A stretch of DNA of 64,000 nt from Candidatus Nanopelagicales bacterium (GTDB taxonomy: Bacteria > Actinomycetota > Actinomycetes > S36-B12). The DNA lies in NCBI GenBank assembly GCA_030836325.1, contig JAURQC010000010.1, forward strand, positions 7,241-71,240, written 5' to 3'. The notes beneath the pieces are model-generated. The model was given only the letters and a program-made list of their open reading frames with translations. It was not told the DNA's origin and searched no databases. Positions 29,229 to 37,059 of the stretch are shown here, in pieces (the first letter of the stretch is position 1; every line of letters starts with the position of its first letter). A program made the position numbers and the translations under genes.

Positions 29229-30313
29229 GCGCGTTCGCGGAGCGACGCGAGCGTGCAGCGGCGTTGATCACGCGATCCGAATCGCCGATCATTCTCACGC
29301 GTGATCTGCCGACGATTCGCTATTTCACGTCCTTCTCCGGAAGTAATGCGGCCTTGATCATCGGATCAGAAACGTTCATTCTCGCGACCGACGGTCGGTA
29401 TGTGGATCAAGTTCACGATGAGGTCGCCAGCGCCGGTATCGACGGCTTGATCGAGATCAGAATCGACCGTGATCTTGTCCGTGCTGCTGTGGGAGCTCTA
29501 CGGCACTCGAATTCCGGCTCGCGAATCGCCGTCGATCCCGGTTTGAGCTTCGCTGATGTGGAACGTGTTCGATCCCTGGACTTCACACCCTGTTCATCGC
29601 CCCTTGAGTTGGGTGATCTTCGACAGGTGAAGGACGCAGTCGAGATCGACATGCTGACTCACGCATGTGAGATCACGGCAGCGGGGATGTCCGTGATCGC
29701 GGAATCCATACGCGTGGGGGAGAGTGAGCAGTCGGTTGCGCGGCGTCTTGAGTATGTGTTCGCTGAAAGCGGCGGGGACGATCGCTCGTTTCCCACGATC
29801 GTGGCGACGGGAATCAATTCCGCGATCCCGCACCATCAACCGTCTGGAGCGTTGCTCACGATTGGCGATTTGCTGGTCATCGATTGTGGGGCGCTTGTCG
29901 ATGGTTACCACGCCGACATGACGCGGACGTTCGTTGTTGGGCGTGAGCCGGACCCGCGCCAGGCCTCAATTCACGCAGCCGTCGTTGCTGCGAACGTTGC
30001 TGGGCGGGATGCAGCGGTTCCGGGAGTCCGTGCGCGTGACGTCGACGCAGCGGCAAGATCCGTTCTGGACGAGAGGGGATTCGCCGAGCATTTCACCCAT
30101 GGAACAGGCCATGGGGTGGGATTGGCAATACACGAGGCACCGATGATCAATGCTGGCAACGCCGATACCATCAGGGCCGGAACACCGATAACCGTCGAGC
30201 CGGGTGTGTACATCCCGGACTATGGCGGAGTTCGGATCGAGGACACGATCGTGGTGGGCGACCCGGGGTTGCTTTTGACACGGGCGTCCTATGACCTGAG
30301 CGTCGTCGGCTGA
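29225..30313 (+). CDS. pepQ: M24-family aminopeptidase (Xaa-Pro peptidase-like)
   Basis: A 362-residue protein: an N-terminal creatinase-like domain (residues 1-125), then a pita-bread metallopeptidase domain. The five metal ligands can be placed in [21 protein letters not shown] (two Asp), [13 protein letters not shown] (His), [19 protein letters not shown] (two Glu). It likely removes N-terminal residues before proline or splits Xaa-Pro dipeptides; the exact specificity cannot be read. GTG 29225 overlaps the aroQ stop. It is followed by efp, the usual order in actinobacteria and firmicutes. Confidence 0.9.
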   Translation: MSAFAERRERAAALITRSESPIILTRDLPTIRYFTSFSGSNAALIIGSETFILATDGRYVDQVHDEVASAGIDGLIEIRIDRDLVRAAVGALRHSNSGSRIAVDPGLSFADVERVRSLDFTPCSSPLELGDLRQVKDAVEIDMLTHACEITAAGMSVIAESIRVGESEQSVARRLEYVFAESGGDDRSFPTIVATGINSAIPHHQPSGALLTIGDLLVIDCGALVDGYHADMTRTFVVGREPDPRQASIHAAVVAANVAGRDAAVPGVRARDVDAAARSVLDERGFAEHFTHGTGHGVGLAIHEAPMINAGNADTIRAGTPITVEPGVYIPDYGGVRIEDTIVVGDPGLLLTRASYDLSVVG

Positions 30314-30371
30314 CCGCAAGGCCCTGTGCGTCGGAAGAGTCCGACCGCTGACACACGACCGGAGAGCAAAC

Positions 30372-30935
30372 GTGGCAACCAGCAATGACCTGAAAAACGG
30401 CTTGGTCCTGAACATCGACGGCCAGCTGTGGACCGTTGTGGAGTTCCAGCATGTCAAGCCCGGCAAGGGAGGTGCCTTCGTTCGCACGAAGCTGAAGAAC
30501 GTGCTCTCGGGCAAAGTTGTTGACAAGACCTTCAATGCGGGAGTCAAGGTTGAGACGGCGACGGTCGACCGCCGTGACATGCAGTACCTGTACCGCGATG
30601 GCGATGATTTCGTCTTCATGGATATGACCTCCTACGAGCAACTCCCGGTGCCCAGCGCCGTAGTGGGCGTTGCAGAGAAGTACCTGCTGGAGAACAACAA
30701 CGCCAATGTCTCGGTGCACGAGGGATCGCCCATCATCGTCGAGCTCCCCGCATCGGTGGAACTGATGATCACCTACACCGAACCTGGTGTTCAAGGTGAT
30801 CGCTCGACCGGTGGCACCAAGCCAGCGACCTTGGAAACGGGAGCGGAGATCCAGGTCCCGCTGTTCGTCGAAAGCGATACCAAAGTGAAGGTTGATACGC
30901 GTGACGGCTCTTATCTGGGCCGCGTGAACGACTAA
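30372..30935 (+). CDS. efp: translation elongation factor P
   Basis: EF-P relieves ribosomes stalled at polyproline. The 187-residue protein begins [20 protein letters not shown] and has the domain I loop [17 protein letters not shown] whose tip lysine (PGKGG) enters the peptidyl-transferase centre. Domains II and III end [17 protein letters not shown] 30372 is preceded by GGAGAG at 30361-30366. No modification enzyme (epmA, ymfI type) is present in the window. nusB starts at the next base after the stop. Confidence 0.97.
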   Translation: MATSNDLKNGLVLNIDGQLWTVVEFQHVKPGKGGAFVRTKLKNVLSGKVVDKTFNAGVKVETATVDRRDMQYLYRDGDDFVFMDMTSYEQLPVPSAVVGVAEKYLLENNNANVSVHEGSPIIVELPASVELMITYTEPGVQGDRSTGGTKPATLETGAEIQVPLFVESDTKVKVDTRDGSYLGRVND

Positions 30936-31367
30936 ATGTCAGCTCGCAGCAAGGCGCGCAAGCGCGCGTTGGACATCTTGTTCGAGGCCGATTCCAAGTC
31001 CGTTCCGGTCGGAACCGTCCTGGCCGAGCACATTCGACGGCGCGAACAAGCGGGAGACCCAGCGCTAAATGACTACTCGATTGAACTTGTTGAGGGCGTG
31101 AAGGCTCATGCAGACGAGATCGACGCAGCCGTTCTCGCCGCCGCGCACGGATGGACCCTTGATCGGATGCCCATCGTGGATCGGGCCATCCTGCGGATCG
31201 GTGGCTTTGAAGTCATCTTCAATGAAGATGTCCCAAATGCAGTGGCCATATCCGAAGCTGTGCAGCTGGCTACCGACCTCTCAACGGATGAGTCTCCTGG
31301 ATTCGTTAATGGGGTTCTCGGTGCGATGGCCGTTCGAGATATACCTGCGAAATCGACGCCGGAGTGA
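30936..31367 (+). CDS. nusB: transcription antitermination factor NusB
   Basis: A 143-residue all-helical RNA-binding protein that joins NusE (S10) on boxA of rRNA transcripts. It begins MSARSKARKRALDILFEADS (basic RNA-binding helix) and contains WTLDRMPIVDRAILRIGGFEVIF and SEAVQLATDLSTDESPGFVNGVLGAM, both family signatures. ATG abuts the efp stop. In many actinobacteria the pyr regulon follows; here the conserved block ends and the IS3 element begins 72 bases on. Confidence 0.95.
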   Translation: MSARSKARKRALDILFEADSKSVPVGTVLAEHIRRREQAGDPALNDYSIELVEGVKAHADEIDAAVLAAAHGWTLDRMPIVDRAILRIGGFEVIFNEDVPNAVAISEAVQLATDLSTDESPGFVNGVLGAMAVRDIPAKSTPE

Positions 31368-31439
31368 GGGGTTAGCCCGTCAGTTCCAGACAATCTCCCT
31401 GATCTGTTTCTGCTTTGCCAAAAGTCACTGACATGAAAA

Positions 31440-31465
31440 GGGACTGCCCCCGCTTTGGCTGCCTC
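31440..31465 (+). repeat. left terminal inverted repeat of the IS3 element
   Basis: Begins GGGACTGCCCC and ends TGCCTC. The outer 11 bases match the right end exactly when reverse-complemented. Confidence 0.85.
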
Positions 31466-31479
31466 GCGGGGTTGAGGGT

Positions 31480-32352
31480 TTAGGCCGCGAGTGCGACCTG
31501 GGAGTAAATCGTCTCAAACTCGATTGGGGTGAGTTTGCCGAGGCCCCGTTGACGCCTGCGGCGGTGGTAGGTCCTTTCGATCCAGGTGACGATCGCGAGG
31601 CGGAGTTCTTCGCGTGTGGCCCATTGCTGGTGGTTCAGGACGTTCTTTTGCAAGAGTGCAAAGAATGACTCCATGGCGGCGTTGTCTCCGGCTGAAGCGA
31701 CTCTTCCCATGGATCCGACCAGTCCGTTGTTGCGTAGGGTCATGGCGAATTTCTTGGACCGGAATTGGCCGCCTCGATCACTATGAACGATCGTTCCTGC
31801 CGGCCGACCGCGAAGCATGATGGCCATCCGCAGGGCGTTGACGGCCAGATCGGATGTCATGCGTGCGTCGATGGCGTAACCGACGATGCGCCGAGAAGCG
31901 CAGTCCTTGATCGCGCATATATAGAGCTTCCCTTCACGGGTCCAATGCTCCGTGATGTCGACCAGCCATTTCACGTTGACCGTTGTTGCGGAGAAATCTC
32001 GGTTGACGTGATCATCGTGAACGGCCGGACCGGCTTTCTTTCCGGACCCGCGCCGCCTCATGATTGTCGAACAGATGCCCTGCGAGGAACACAAGCGCTG
32101 GACGCGGTTCTCACCGACCTTGAACCCCATCGCGTGGATGAGTTCATCGGCGATGAGGCGATAGCCGAATTCCGGATCGTCGGCATGAATATCCAAGGCA
32201 GCGTTGATCAGATGCGCGTCATCCCAGTCCCGCCAGGACACCGGGTCCCGGCGCCAGGCGTGATACGCGGTCGTGGAGAACCCCAGCACCCTGCACGACA
32301 CCGTGACCGGGATGCCCTCGCCGGCGAGATCGCCGACGAGGGGATACATCAT
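31480..32352 (-). CDS. IS3-family transposase OrfB (DDE integrase core)
   Basis: A 290-residue catalytic transposase. The N-terminal part (residues 1-115) contains the HTH_21-like region GYRLIADELIHAMGFKVGENRVQRL. The rve core follows with catalytic D132 (KWLVDITEHW), D192 (IVHSDRGGQFRS) and E228 (AAMESFFALLQKN), which is DD(35)E spacing. It ends RQRGLGKLTPIEFETIY, typical of IS3 OrfB. Its ATG overlaps the orfA stop (ATGATG after a run AAAA), so expression could be by coupling or as an OrfAB fusion through -1 slippage at CCAAAATGA. Confidence 0.93.
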   Translation of the reverse strand: MMYPLVGDLAGEGIPVTVSCRVLGFSTTAYHAWRRDPVSWRDWDDAHLINAALDIHADDPEFGYRLIADELIHAMGFKVGENRVQRLCSSQGICSTIMRRRGSGKKAGPAVHDDHVNRDFSATTVNVKWLVDITEHWTREGKLYICAIKDCASRRIVGYAIDARMTSDLAVNALRMAIMLRGRPAGTIVHSDRGGQFRSKKFAMTLRNNGLVGSMGRVASAGDNAAMESFFALLQKNVLNHQQWATREELRLAIVTWIERTYHRRRRQRGLGKLTPIEFETIYSQVALAA

Positions 32353-32642
32353 TTTGGGTTCACGCCCCGTCCCAGATACACCGCCGCCCGACGCAGGACC
32401 TCGTTCTCCTGCTCCAGCAGCCGGATCCTCTTCTTCGCCTCACGCAGCTCGATCGACTCCGCCTGGGTCACCCCTGCACGGCGGCCCTCCTCGACGTCAT
32501 CAAGCTTGAGCCAGCGCTGCAGGCACGACTCCGAGACCCCGAAGTCACGAGCGACCTGAGCGATCGGAGCATCGGACTGCCGGGCGACCGCGACCACGTC
32601 ACGGCGGAACTCCAACGGAAACGCTTTCGGCATGACAGGCAT
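32349..32642 (-). CDS. IS3-family transposase OrfA (helix-turn-helix)
   Basis: A 97-residue protein. It has the N-terminal MPKAFPLEFRRDVVAVARQSDAPIAQVARDFGVSESCLQRWLKLDD helix-turn-helix, followed by a leucine-zipper-like helix (ELREAKKRIRLLEQENEVLRRAAVYLGR). This is the standard OrfA that recognises the IS ends. It ends AAAATGA, overlapping the orfB start by 4 bases. Confidence 0.92.
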   Translation of the reverse strand: MPVMPKAFPLEFRRDVVAVARQSDAPIAQVARDFGVSESCLQRWLKLDDVEEGRRAGVTQAESIELREAKKRIRLLEQENEVLRRAAVYLGRGVNPK

Positions 32643-32674
32643 CCTTCCAGCGAGGACGAATCCTCACAGGTCAG

Positions 32675-32700
32675 GAGGCAATCAAACTCGGGGCAGTCCC
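32675..32700 (-). repeat. right terminal inverted repeat of the IS3 element
   Basis: Reverse complement begins GGGACTGCCCC and ends TGCCTC, matching the left end at 21 of 26 bases. Confidence 0.85.
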
Positions 32701-32933
32701 CAGGGTAGTGCCCCGGACTCTGCGCACATCAAACCCGTTGCACCGCAACGGAAATCCCATGCAAGGGCAGGGGACCAGATTGCACTTACAACATTACAAG
32801 GTTACAAAATGCGCGTGCTTAGACACTGTATGAGCCTGTCTCTTCCTTGGGACTCTCGGCACTCACTCGACTTGTGAGTTAGCCTTCCGCCCTGAGAGCG
32901 GTCATGTCGCCTCAAGCCGACGAAAGGGATTCC
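32701..32933. other. AT-richer intergenic stretch between the IS and the glycine-rich gene
   Basis: These 233 bases are visibly more AT-rich than neighbouring coding DNA (for example ACTTACAACATTACAAGG) and hold no convincing gene. TAGCCT near 32879-32884 could be a -10 for the downstream gene, and AAAGGG at 32924-32929 a weak ribosome binding site before GTG 32934. GTGCCCCGG at 32708-32716 repeats the 3' end of the tRNA at 35521-35529 but is too short to call an attachment site. Confidence 0.5.
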
Positions 32934-34166
32934 GTGCGTCTATCCATGAGGGTAGGTCTGGTCGCTGTCTGCCTTGTCGCAACTTCGTCGCTCACAACTC
33001 ATGCTGCCTGGGCAACCTAGACCAGTTTCACCTCTCCCGGTTCTTCTTCCTACGTCGTGCCCAGCGGGGTGACGAGTGTGTGCATCGTGGCCGTGGGTGC
33101 CGGTGGTGGTGGCGGCGGGAGCGCGACCCCGGGCGCGCTCGGAGGTAGTGGCGCCCAGGTCACTGCGACGATTTCTGTCACACCAGGCGACACCTTGACC
33201 GTCAACGTCGGATCTGGTGGCGGAGCCGGCACGAATAGCTACGGCGGCGGCGCCGGTGGCGGTGGCGGTGGCGGTGGTCTCACGAGTGTGTACAACGGCG
33301 CGACAGCGCAGGTCATCGCCGGTGGTGGTGGCGGTGGCGGCGGCTGGGCAAACAGTGCCGGCGGTAGCGGTGCCGCGGCCGGCACGGCTGCCGGTGGTGA
33401 CGGTGAGATTCTGGCCGGATACCCGAACTCCGCAGGCAAGGGCGGCGCTGGTGGCGTTGGTGGCGCCGGAGGCACTGGTGGGTCCGCCAGTCCTCAGAGC
33501 AGCGGAAATCCCGGCGGTGCCGTGAACGGTGGCACGGGTCAAAACGCAGGGTTCGGTTCCGGCTCCACTGGTGGCACCGGCTCCACTGGTGGCGCCAGCC
33601 AACTGGGAACAGGTTCGCCAGGCGGCGGCGCGGGTTACGGCGGCGGTGGCGGTGGCGCTTGGGTAGGTGGCGTTAACTCCGGTGCTGGCGCGGGCGGAAG
33701 CTACTCACTGGGTACCGCCTCATTTACCGCAGGAAGTAACGGCGGTTTGTCCCACGCAGCCGGCGGCAATGGCAGCGTCACAATCGACACCGCTGTATGC
33801 GGTGGCGGTGGTGGAAACTCCCCGTCACCTGTATCGACTCCCGTGGTCGAGACCCTTTCTCTCGCCACCTCGGACGCTGGTGCCACGTGCACGGGCGGTA
33901 CCCCTTCGGGCGTTTCCGGTTCTTGGCTGACTCTCCCGTCGGCCGATCAGTGCACCCCGTCGGGCTCGTCGGTGAAGGCGGGAGCGAAGCTTCTCGGCTG
34001 GTCGACGAGTGCGGCTTTCCCGGTTGCCCGCGCTCAGGCGCAGGTCGACAAGAAGTGGGGAGTCATCGACGAGACTATTGACGGTGTGCGGATGATCTTC
34101 ATCCCCGCCGGCATGGCGACTTTCGTGTCGGGTAGCAACAACCTGTACCCGGTCTGGAGCGCCTAG
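32934..34166 (+). pseudogene. glycine-rich exported protein gene interrupted by an in-frame TAG after the signal peptide
   Basis: The frame from GTG 32934 encodes a signal peptide (MRVGLVAVCLVATSSLTTHAAWA, about 25 residues with an AxA-like cleavage site), then TAG at 33018-33020 as codon 29. The same frame then runs on for 381 open codons: a short start (FTSPGSSSYVVPSGVTSV), about 220 residues extremely rich in Gly with Ala, Ser, Thr, and a C-terminal domain with GAKLLGWSTSAAFP and NNLYPVWSA that resembles tails of actinobacterial cell-surface proteins. One C-to-T change (CAG to TAG) would explain the stop. A GTG restart at 33057 would lack the signal. It is either a recent pseudogene, a read-through gene, or a sequencing error. 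Function is unknown; a cell-surface role is inferred. Confidence 0.75.
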
Positions 34167-34249
34167 CCCCGGTCCGTCGTGTGCCCCCAATGACGGCTTG
34201 GCAGTGTGCGAATTGAGGGATAACCGAACGGGCCAGGTTCATGGAACTG

Positions 34250-34276
34250 TTGTTTCGGCGAGACTGAAGATAACCT
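34250..34276 (+). promoter_or_regulatory. candidate promoter for the secreted protein gene at 34332
   Basis: TTGTTT (34250-34255) and TAACCT (34271-34276) are 15 bases apart, a slightly short spacing, and lie just before a hairpin. This is a reasonable but unproven promoter in the 165-base gap. Confidence 0.35.
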
Positions 34277-34277
34277 C

Positions 34278-34304
34278 ACTGAAATCGGAAGCCGACATTT
34301 CAGT
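34278..34304 (+). promoter_or_regulatory. hairpin in the leader of the secreted protein gene
   Basis: ACTGAAATCGG and CCGACATTTCAGT pair across an AAG loop with a two-base bulge, about 11 base pairs. It is not followed by a T run, so it does not look like a terminator. It lies 27 bases before ATG 34332 and could be an operator or an mRNA leader structure. Confidence 0.4.
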
Positions 34305-34331
34305 CTGGGATGAAAAGTGAGAGAAGTGACA

Positions 34332-35300
34332 ATGACAAGACAAAAGATCGCCATTCGGGTTGTCTCCCTGGCGGTGTCGACCGCATTTGTCGCAGTGAGC
34401 GCGATCACTGTTCCCTCAACCGCGGCCGCTAGCGACCTGTTTGAAACCGCTGTTGAAGGAGTCCCCAATACCGGTTTCTCCCAACCCTTTGCCGGGCTTC
34501 CAGCTTATGAACTCTTTGCTCCTGGGGAGGCGCGTGGACCCATCCAGGTGAATGAGGAGCTTGGACAGATTCGCGCAGATTGGATCGCATCAAGACTCGG
34601 CTTCGCCAAAGACAAGGCCCTGAGCAATGAGCAGTACCGACAATTTGTCACTGGCAGGGGAGTGGACGGCATCTCGCCCGCATCCATCAAAGCCGCCGAG
34701 CTCGTGGACTACAGCGTGGCGGCTTTAACGAACACGCGAGCAAACCCCTACGCTCGAATTGTTGACGGACAGCGATCTGAAATCGTGCTTGGTTCCTACG
34801 GTTTGATTGTTAGCCCAAACGGCATGCTTTCAAGTCCTGCAATTGACTCTTCGCCCGTGCGGCAAGTCAATTGGGTACTCGCACCAGATGTGATCTGCAA
34901 TTTCCCAGAGGTACCAGTTCCTGACGGTATTCCGTGCGGCTACATGGGAGAGTGGATGCGGAAGAACGGTGCCCGCGACACCCTGGCAGCACTTTATTCC
35001 TCTGCCTACACGCCCCTAGTTCCGTTTGGATACGCGTCCCAGGGAACTTCCGAACCGTTGGAGCTGTTGCAAAATACGCGCCCAGACGGTTCCCAGGCGA
35101 CACTAGGCATGGCAATGGCTCCGTCGATCTGGATCGTCAACTTCCTTTTGATCTACGCCTTGAATCCTGAACTGGCAGCGAAAATGCCGGCATATTGGCA
35201 GGCCATTCCCACGGAAGTCGCCCAAGCGCTGTATGCCTCAGAGAACGGTGCCACACCCGGGCAAATTCCTTACTCCCAATACCGCCAATTCTTCGAGTAG
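34332..35300 (+). CDS. secreted protein of unknown function
   Basis: A 322-residue protein I do not recognise. The N-terminus MTRQKIAIRVVSLAVSTAFVAVSA followed by VPSTAAASD is a clear Sec signal peptide with cleavage near residue 33. The mature part has only two cysteines (ICNFPEVPVPDGIPCGYMG), which could form one disulfide. A short motif appears twice, SNEQYRQFVTG early and YSQYRQFFE at the very C-terminus. A hydrophobic segment (PSIWIVNFLLIYALNPELAAKMP) lies near the end. I chose ATG 34332 over GTG 34317 because AGAGAAG lies just upstream. The gene is less GC-rich than the housekeeping genes and follows the glycine-rich gene; a terminator follows. Confidence 0.75.
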   Translation: MTRQKIAIRVVSLAVSTAFVAVSAITVPSTAAASDLFETAVEGVPNTGFSQPFAGLPAYELFAPGEARGPIQVNEELGQIRADWIASRLGFAKDKALSNEQYRQFVTGRGVDGISPASIKAAELVDYSVAALTNTRANPYARIVDGQRSEIVLGSYGLIVSPNGMLSSPAIDSSPVRQVNWVLAPDVICNFPEVPVPDGIPCGYMGEWMRKNGARDTLAALYSSAYTPLVPFGYASQGTSEPLELLQNTRPDGSQATLGMAMAPSIWIVNFLLIYALNPELAAKMPAYWQAIPTEVAQALYASENGATPGQIPYSQYRQFFE

Positions 35301-35309
35301 CCCTTGTTC

Positions 35310-35346
35310 ACACTGACCTTCCCCCCTTTAGTGGGCCAGTGTTTTT
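35310..35346 (+). terminator. Rho-independent terminator after the secreted protein gene
   Basis: ACACTGACC and GGCCAGTGT form a 9-bp stem (one A-C mismatch) around a 15-base C/T-rich loop, followed by TTTTTG. It begins 10 bases after the stop codon at 35298-35300. Confidence 0.65.
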
Positions 35347-35518
35347 GTAAGTCCGGGGCGATCCTTTCGGAGACGTCCCGGCCGACGCCGCCTTTGCAAA
35401 GCGTCCGAGTAGTTCCAAAATTGGGAAGGGAGCGCCTCCCTAGGCCGTGCTCTCGGTGTTCACTGCGCTGCGCCCGTGACATTCGTTCGAAAGCTCAAGC
35501 AAGCTTGGCTTTGCCGGC

Positions 35519-35595
35519 TGGTGCCCCGGGTGGGATTCGAACCCACACTGGACGGTGTTTGAGACCGCTTCCTCTACCGGTTGGGATACCGGGGC
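35519..35595 (-). tRNA. tRNA with leucine anticodon CAA and short variable loop, CCA encoded
   Basis: Read on the minus strand the cloverleaf is complete: acceptor GCCCCGG/CCGGGGC, a D arm with a 3-bp stem and GG in the loop, anticodon stem GCGGT/ACCGT with loop CTCAAAC (anticodon CAA, reading UUG Leu), T arm GTGGG-TTCGAAT-CCCAC, discriminator A and encoded CCA (35519-35521). The 3-bp D stem and A73 fit leucine tRNAs, but the variable region is only CCAGT (5 bases), whereas bacterial tRNA-Leu normally has a long variable arm. It is a Leu isoacceptor of odd shape, or a noncanonical tRNA. It lies close to the pdtaR-like gene. Confidence 0.8.
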
Positions 35596-35661
35596 GACGT
35601 CGCACACATTAGCGCCGCGCTGCGTTGTTGCGTGCTAAGCCCCGGTACCCACTGAACGGAC

Positions 35662-36186
35662 TCAGTTCATCGCACCTGCGACGGTCACCATCGTCGACCC
35701 GCTTTCCTCGGCGATGCTGACAGAGATGGTCACGTCCTGTGAGCTGTACCCACGGACGATTGCACCTTCCACTGCGACGTCTTGGTCGAGAGTGAAGCCG
35801 GCAGCGATGAGCTGCGCGTCGTATGTGTCGGCTGCCTCATCGACGCTCAGGTTGGTCTCCCAAACAGCAGACGCACCTGCATCCGGTTGCACGGTCGCCA
35901 TAACCACTGTTCCGTTGTTGAACATAGGCACGTAATCGGGCCACGTGTCAGGAATAGCGACACCCTGTCCGAGAGCCATTTCATTGCCTTCGTCGTCGGC
36001 AATTGTCATCGAATCGTCTTCGATATCGATGTCCACTTGGCCATCCCCGGCCGCTTCGACCAATTCCTCGGTCAGTTGCTCTGCTGCCTGTTCGCTGGGG
36101 CTGGAACACCCGGTTAAGCCAGCTATTGCCAACGCCACCGCGCCCACAACCGCGAATTTCTTTGTCCGTCGTGCACGATTGAACAT
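35662..36186 (-). CDS. predicted lipoprotein of unknown function
   Basis: A 174-residue protein. A basic start (MFNRARRTKKFAVVGAVALAIA) leads to a lipobox LTGC near residue 26, so it should be lipid-anchored outside the membrane. The mature part begins with an acidic helical stretch (SEQAAEQLTEELVEAAGDG), then a strand-rich domain (VDIDIEDDSMTIADDEGN, IPDTWPDYVPMFNNGTVVMATVQ, ATVAGAMN-like end). The domain pattern is common among small actinobacterial lipoproteins but I do not know its function. I chose ATG 36186 because it begins the signal peptide and has GAGG upstream; the frame extends to 36366. Confidence 0.75.
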   Translation of the reverse strand: MFNRARRTKKFAVVGAVALAIAGLTGCSSPSEQAAEQLTEELVEAAGDGQVDIDIEDDSMTIADDEGNEMALGQGVAIPDTWPDYVPMFNNGTVVMATVQPDAGASAVWETNLSVDEAADTYDAQLIAAGFTLDQDVAVEGAIVRGYSSQDVTISVSIAEESGSTMVTVAGAMN

Positions 36187-36373
36187 CGACCTCACCCCTT
36201 CGCGACCGTCTGCCGAGCGCGGCCCCAGCGACCCCGCTGCACCGGTCGAATTCGGCATTTCCACGGTACGCCTGCAGTGGGCGCGAAGCGGTCTCGAAAT
36301 GGTCCATACCCGGTCCGGGTACGGGCAAGTCCCCAAGCGTGCAGAGCGTCGATCCCTTCTGGGCATCTCCCCG

Positions 36374-36379
36374 TAGTGT
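36374..36379 (+). promoter_or_regulatory. -10-like TAGTGT placed for leaderless transcription of the ANTAR regulator
   Basis: TAGTGT ends 7 bases before GTG 36387, with no Shine-Dalgarno sequence in between. Confidence 0.42.
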
Positions 36380-36386
36380 GGGGCTC

Positions 36387-36971
36387 GTGAGTACTGATCC
36401 CATCCGTGTGGTCGTGGCCGAAGACGAAGCCGTCATTCGGATGGATCTCGTGGAGATGCTCAGGGAACTTGGCTACGACGTAGTCGCTGAGGCCTACAAC
36501 GGTCAACAAGCCGTGGATCTGGTTCGCGACCACAAGCCGGATCTTGTGTTCTTGGACATCGCAATGCCTGTCCGAGATGGGCTCTCAGCGGCTAAAGAGA
36601 TCGCTGAGGACGATCTTTGCGCGGTGGTGATGGTGACGGCATTTAGTCAGCGAGATGTCGCGACCAAAGCGGCCGAAGCCGGTGCGGTCGGCTACGTGGT
36701 CAAGCCATTCACGATGGCCGATCTTGAGCCGAGCATCACCCTGGCGATGGCCCGATGGCGCCAGATTCAAGATCTTCGCGGTCAGATCGAGTCCTTGGGG
36801 GAGCGAGCCAAGGCCAGGGAGGACGTCGAGCGGGCTAAGACAGCGCTTCAGGAACGCTTCGCCATGACCGAGCCGGAGGCTTTTTCCTGGCTCCGTCGGG
36901 CGGCGATGGACCGTCGGGTGACGTTGTCAGAGGCCGCCACGGCCTTGCTGTCAGGGCAAGTCACGCCCTGA
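36387..36971 (+). CDS. pdtaR: ANTAR-domain response regulator (PdtaR-like)
   Basis: A 194-residue two-domain protein. The receiver domain (residues 1-125) has the acidic pocket VVAEDEAVIR, phospho-acceptor Asp in LVFLDIAMPVRDG near residue 56, switch Thr in VMVTAFSQ, and Lys in GYVVKPF. A coiled linker leads to a C-terminal ANTAR RNA-binding domain (AKTALQERFAMTEPEAFSWLRRAAMDRRVTLSEAATALL). It is the orthologue by architecture and position of mycobacterial PdtaR, an antiterminator phosphorylated by PdtaS. No sensor kinase is present in the window, so its partner would be elsewhere. GTG 36387 is chosen because it begins the receiver domain. Confidence 0.85.
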   Translation: MSTDPIRVVVAEDEAVIRMDLVEMLRELGYDVVAEAYNGQQAVDLVRDHKPDLVFLDIAMPVRDGLSAAKEIAEDDLCAVVMVTAFSQRDVATKAAEAGAVGYVVKPFTMADLEPSITLAMARWRQIQDLRGQIESLGERAKAREDVERAKTALQERFAMTEPEAFSWLRRAAMDRRVTLSEAATALLSGQVTP

Positions 36972-37059
36972 CTGGAGTCCGGAATGGGACGCGGGAACTT
37001 CCGCAGATAGTGAATCTAGGTCACATTCCGATCACGAATCCCCCTAGAGGCAGGGCTGG

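Larger units (their letters stand above)
31440..32700 (-). mobile_element. complete IS3-family insertion sequence (1261 bp)
   Basis: Bounded by imperfect 26-bp inverted repeats (31440-31465 and 32675-32700; 21 of 26 positions match; outer end GGGACTGCCCC). It contains two overlapping minus-strand frames, an HTH orfA and a DDE orfB. Size, two-frame organisation and DD(35)E spacing are typical of IS3. Both frames and the DDE triad look intact, so it may be active. I see no matching 3-4 base target duplication directly outside the repeats, so either the duplication has decayed or the exact ends differ by a base or two. Confidence 0.9.

Noticed and set aside
32708..32716. GTGCCCCGG repeats the 3' end of the tRNA at 35521-35529, suggestive of att sites around the island
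   Set aside because: Nine bases of GC-rich sequence is expected by chance, no integrase gene lies between, and the copy is just outside an IS end.
33217..33525. Glycine codon repeats as a CRISPR or tandem-repeat array
   Set aside because: Repeat units are irregular in length and follow codon boundaries of poly-glycine, with no constant spacer.
33050..33602. Long open frames on the opposite strand of the glycine-rich gene
   Set aside because: They are proline- or threonine/alanine-rich mirror images produced by GGY/GGC repeats, without starts, binding sites or domains.
33057..34166. Glycine-rich frame taken as a normal gene starting at GTG 33057
   Set aside because: That start drops the upstream in-frame signal peptide and has no ribosome binding site; the interrupted longer frame explains the sequence better.
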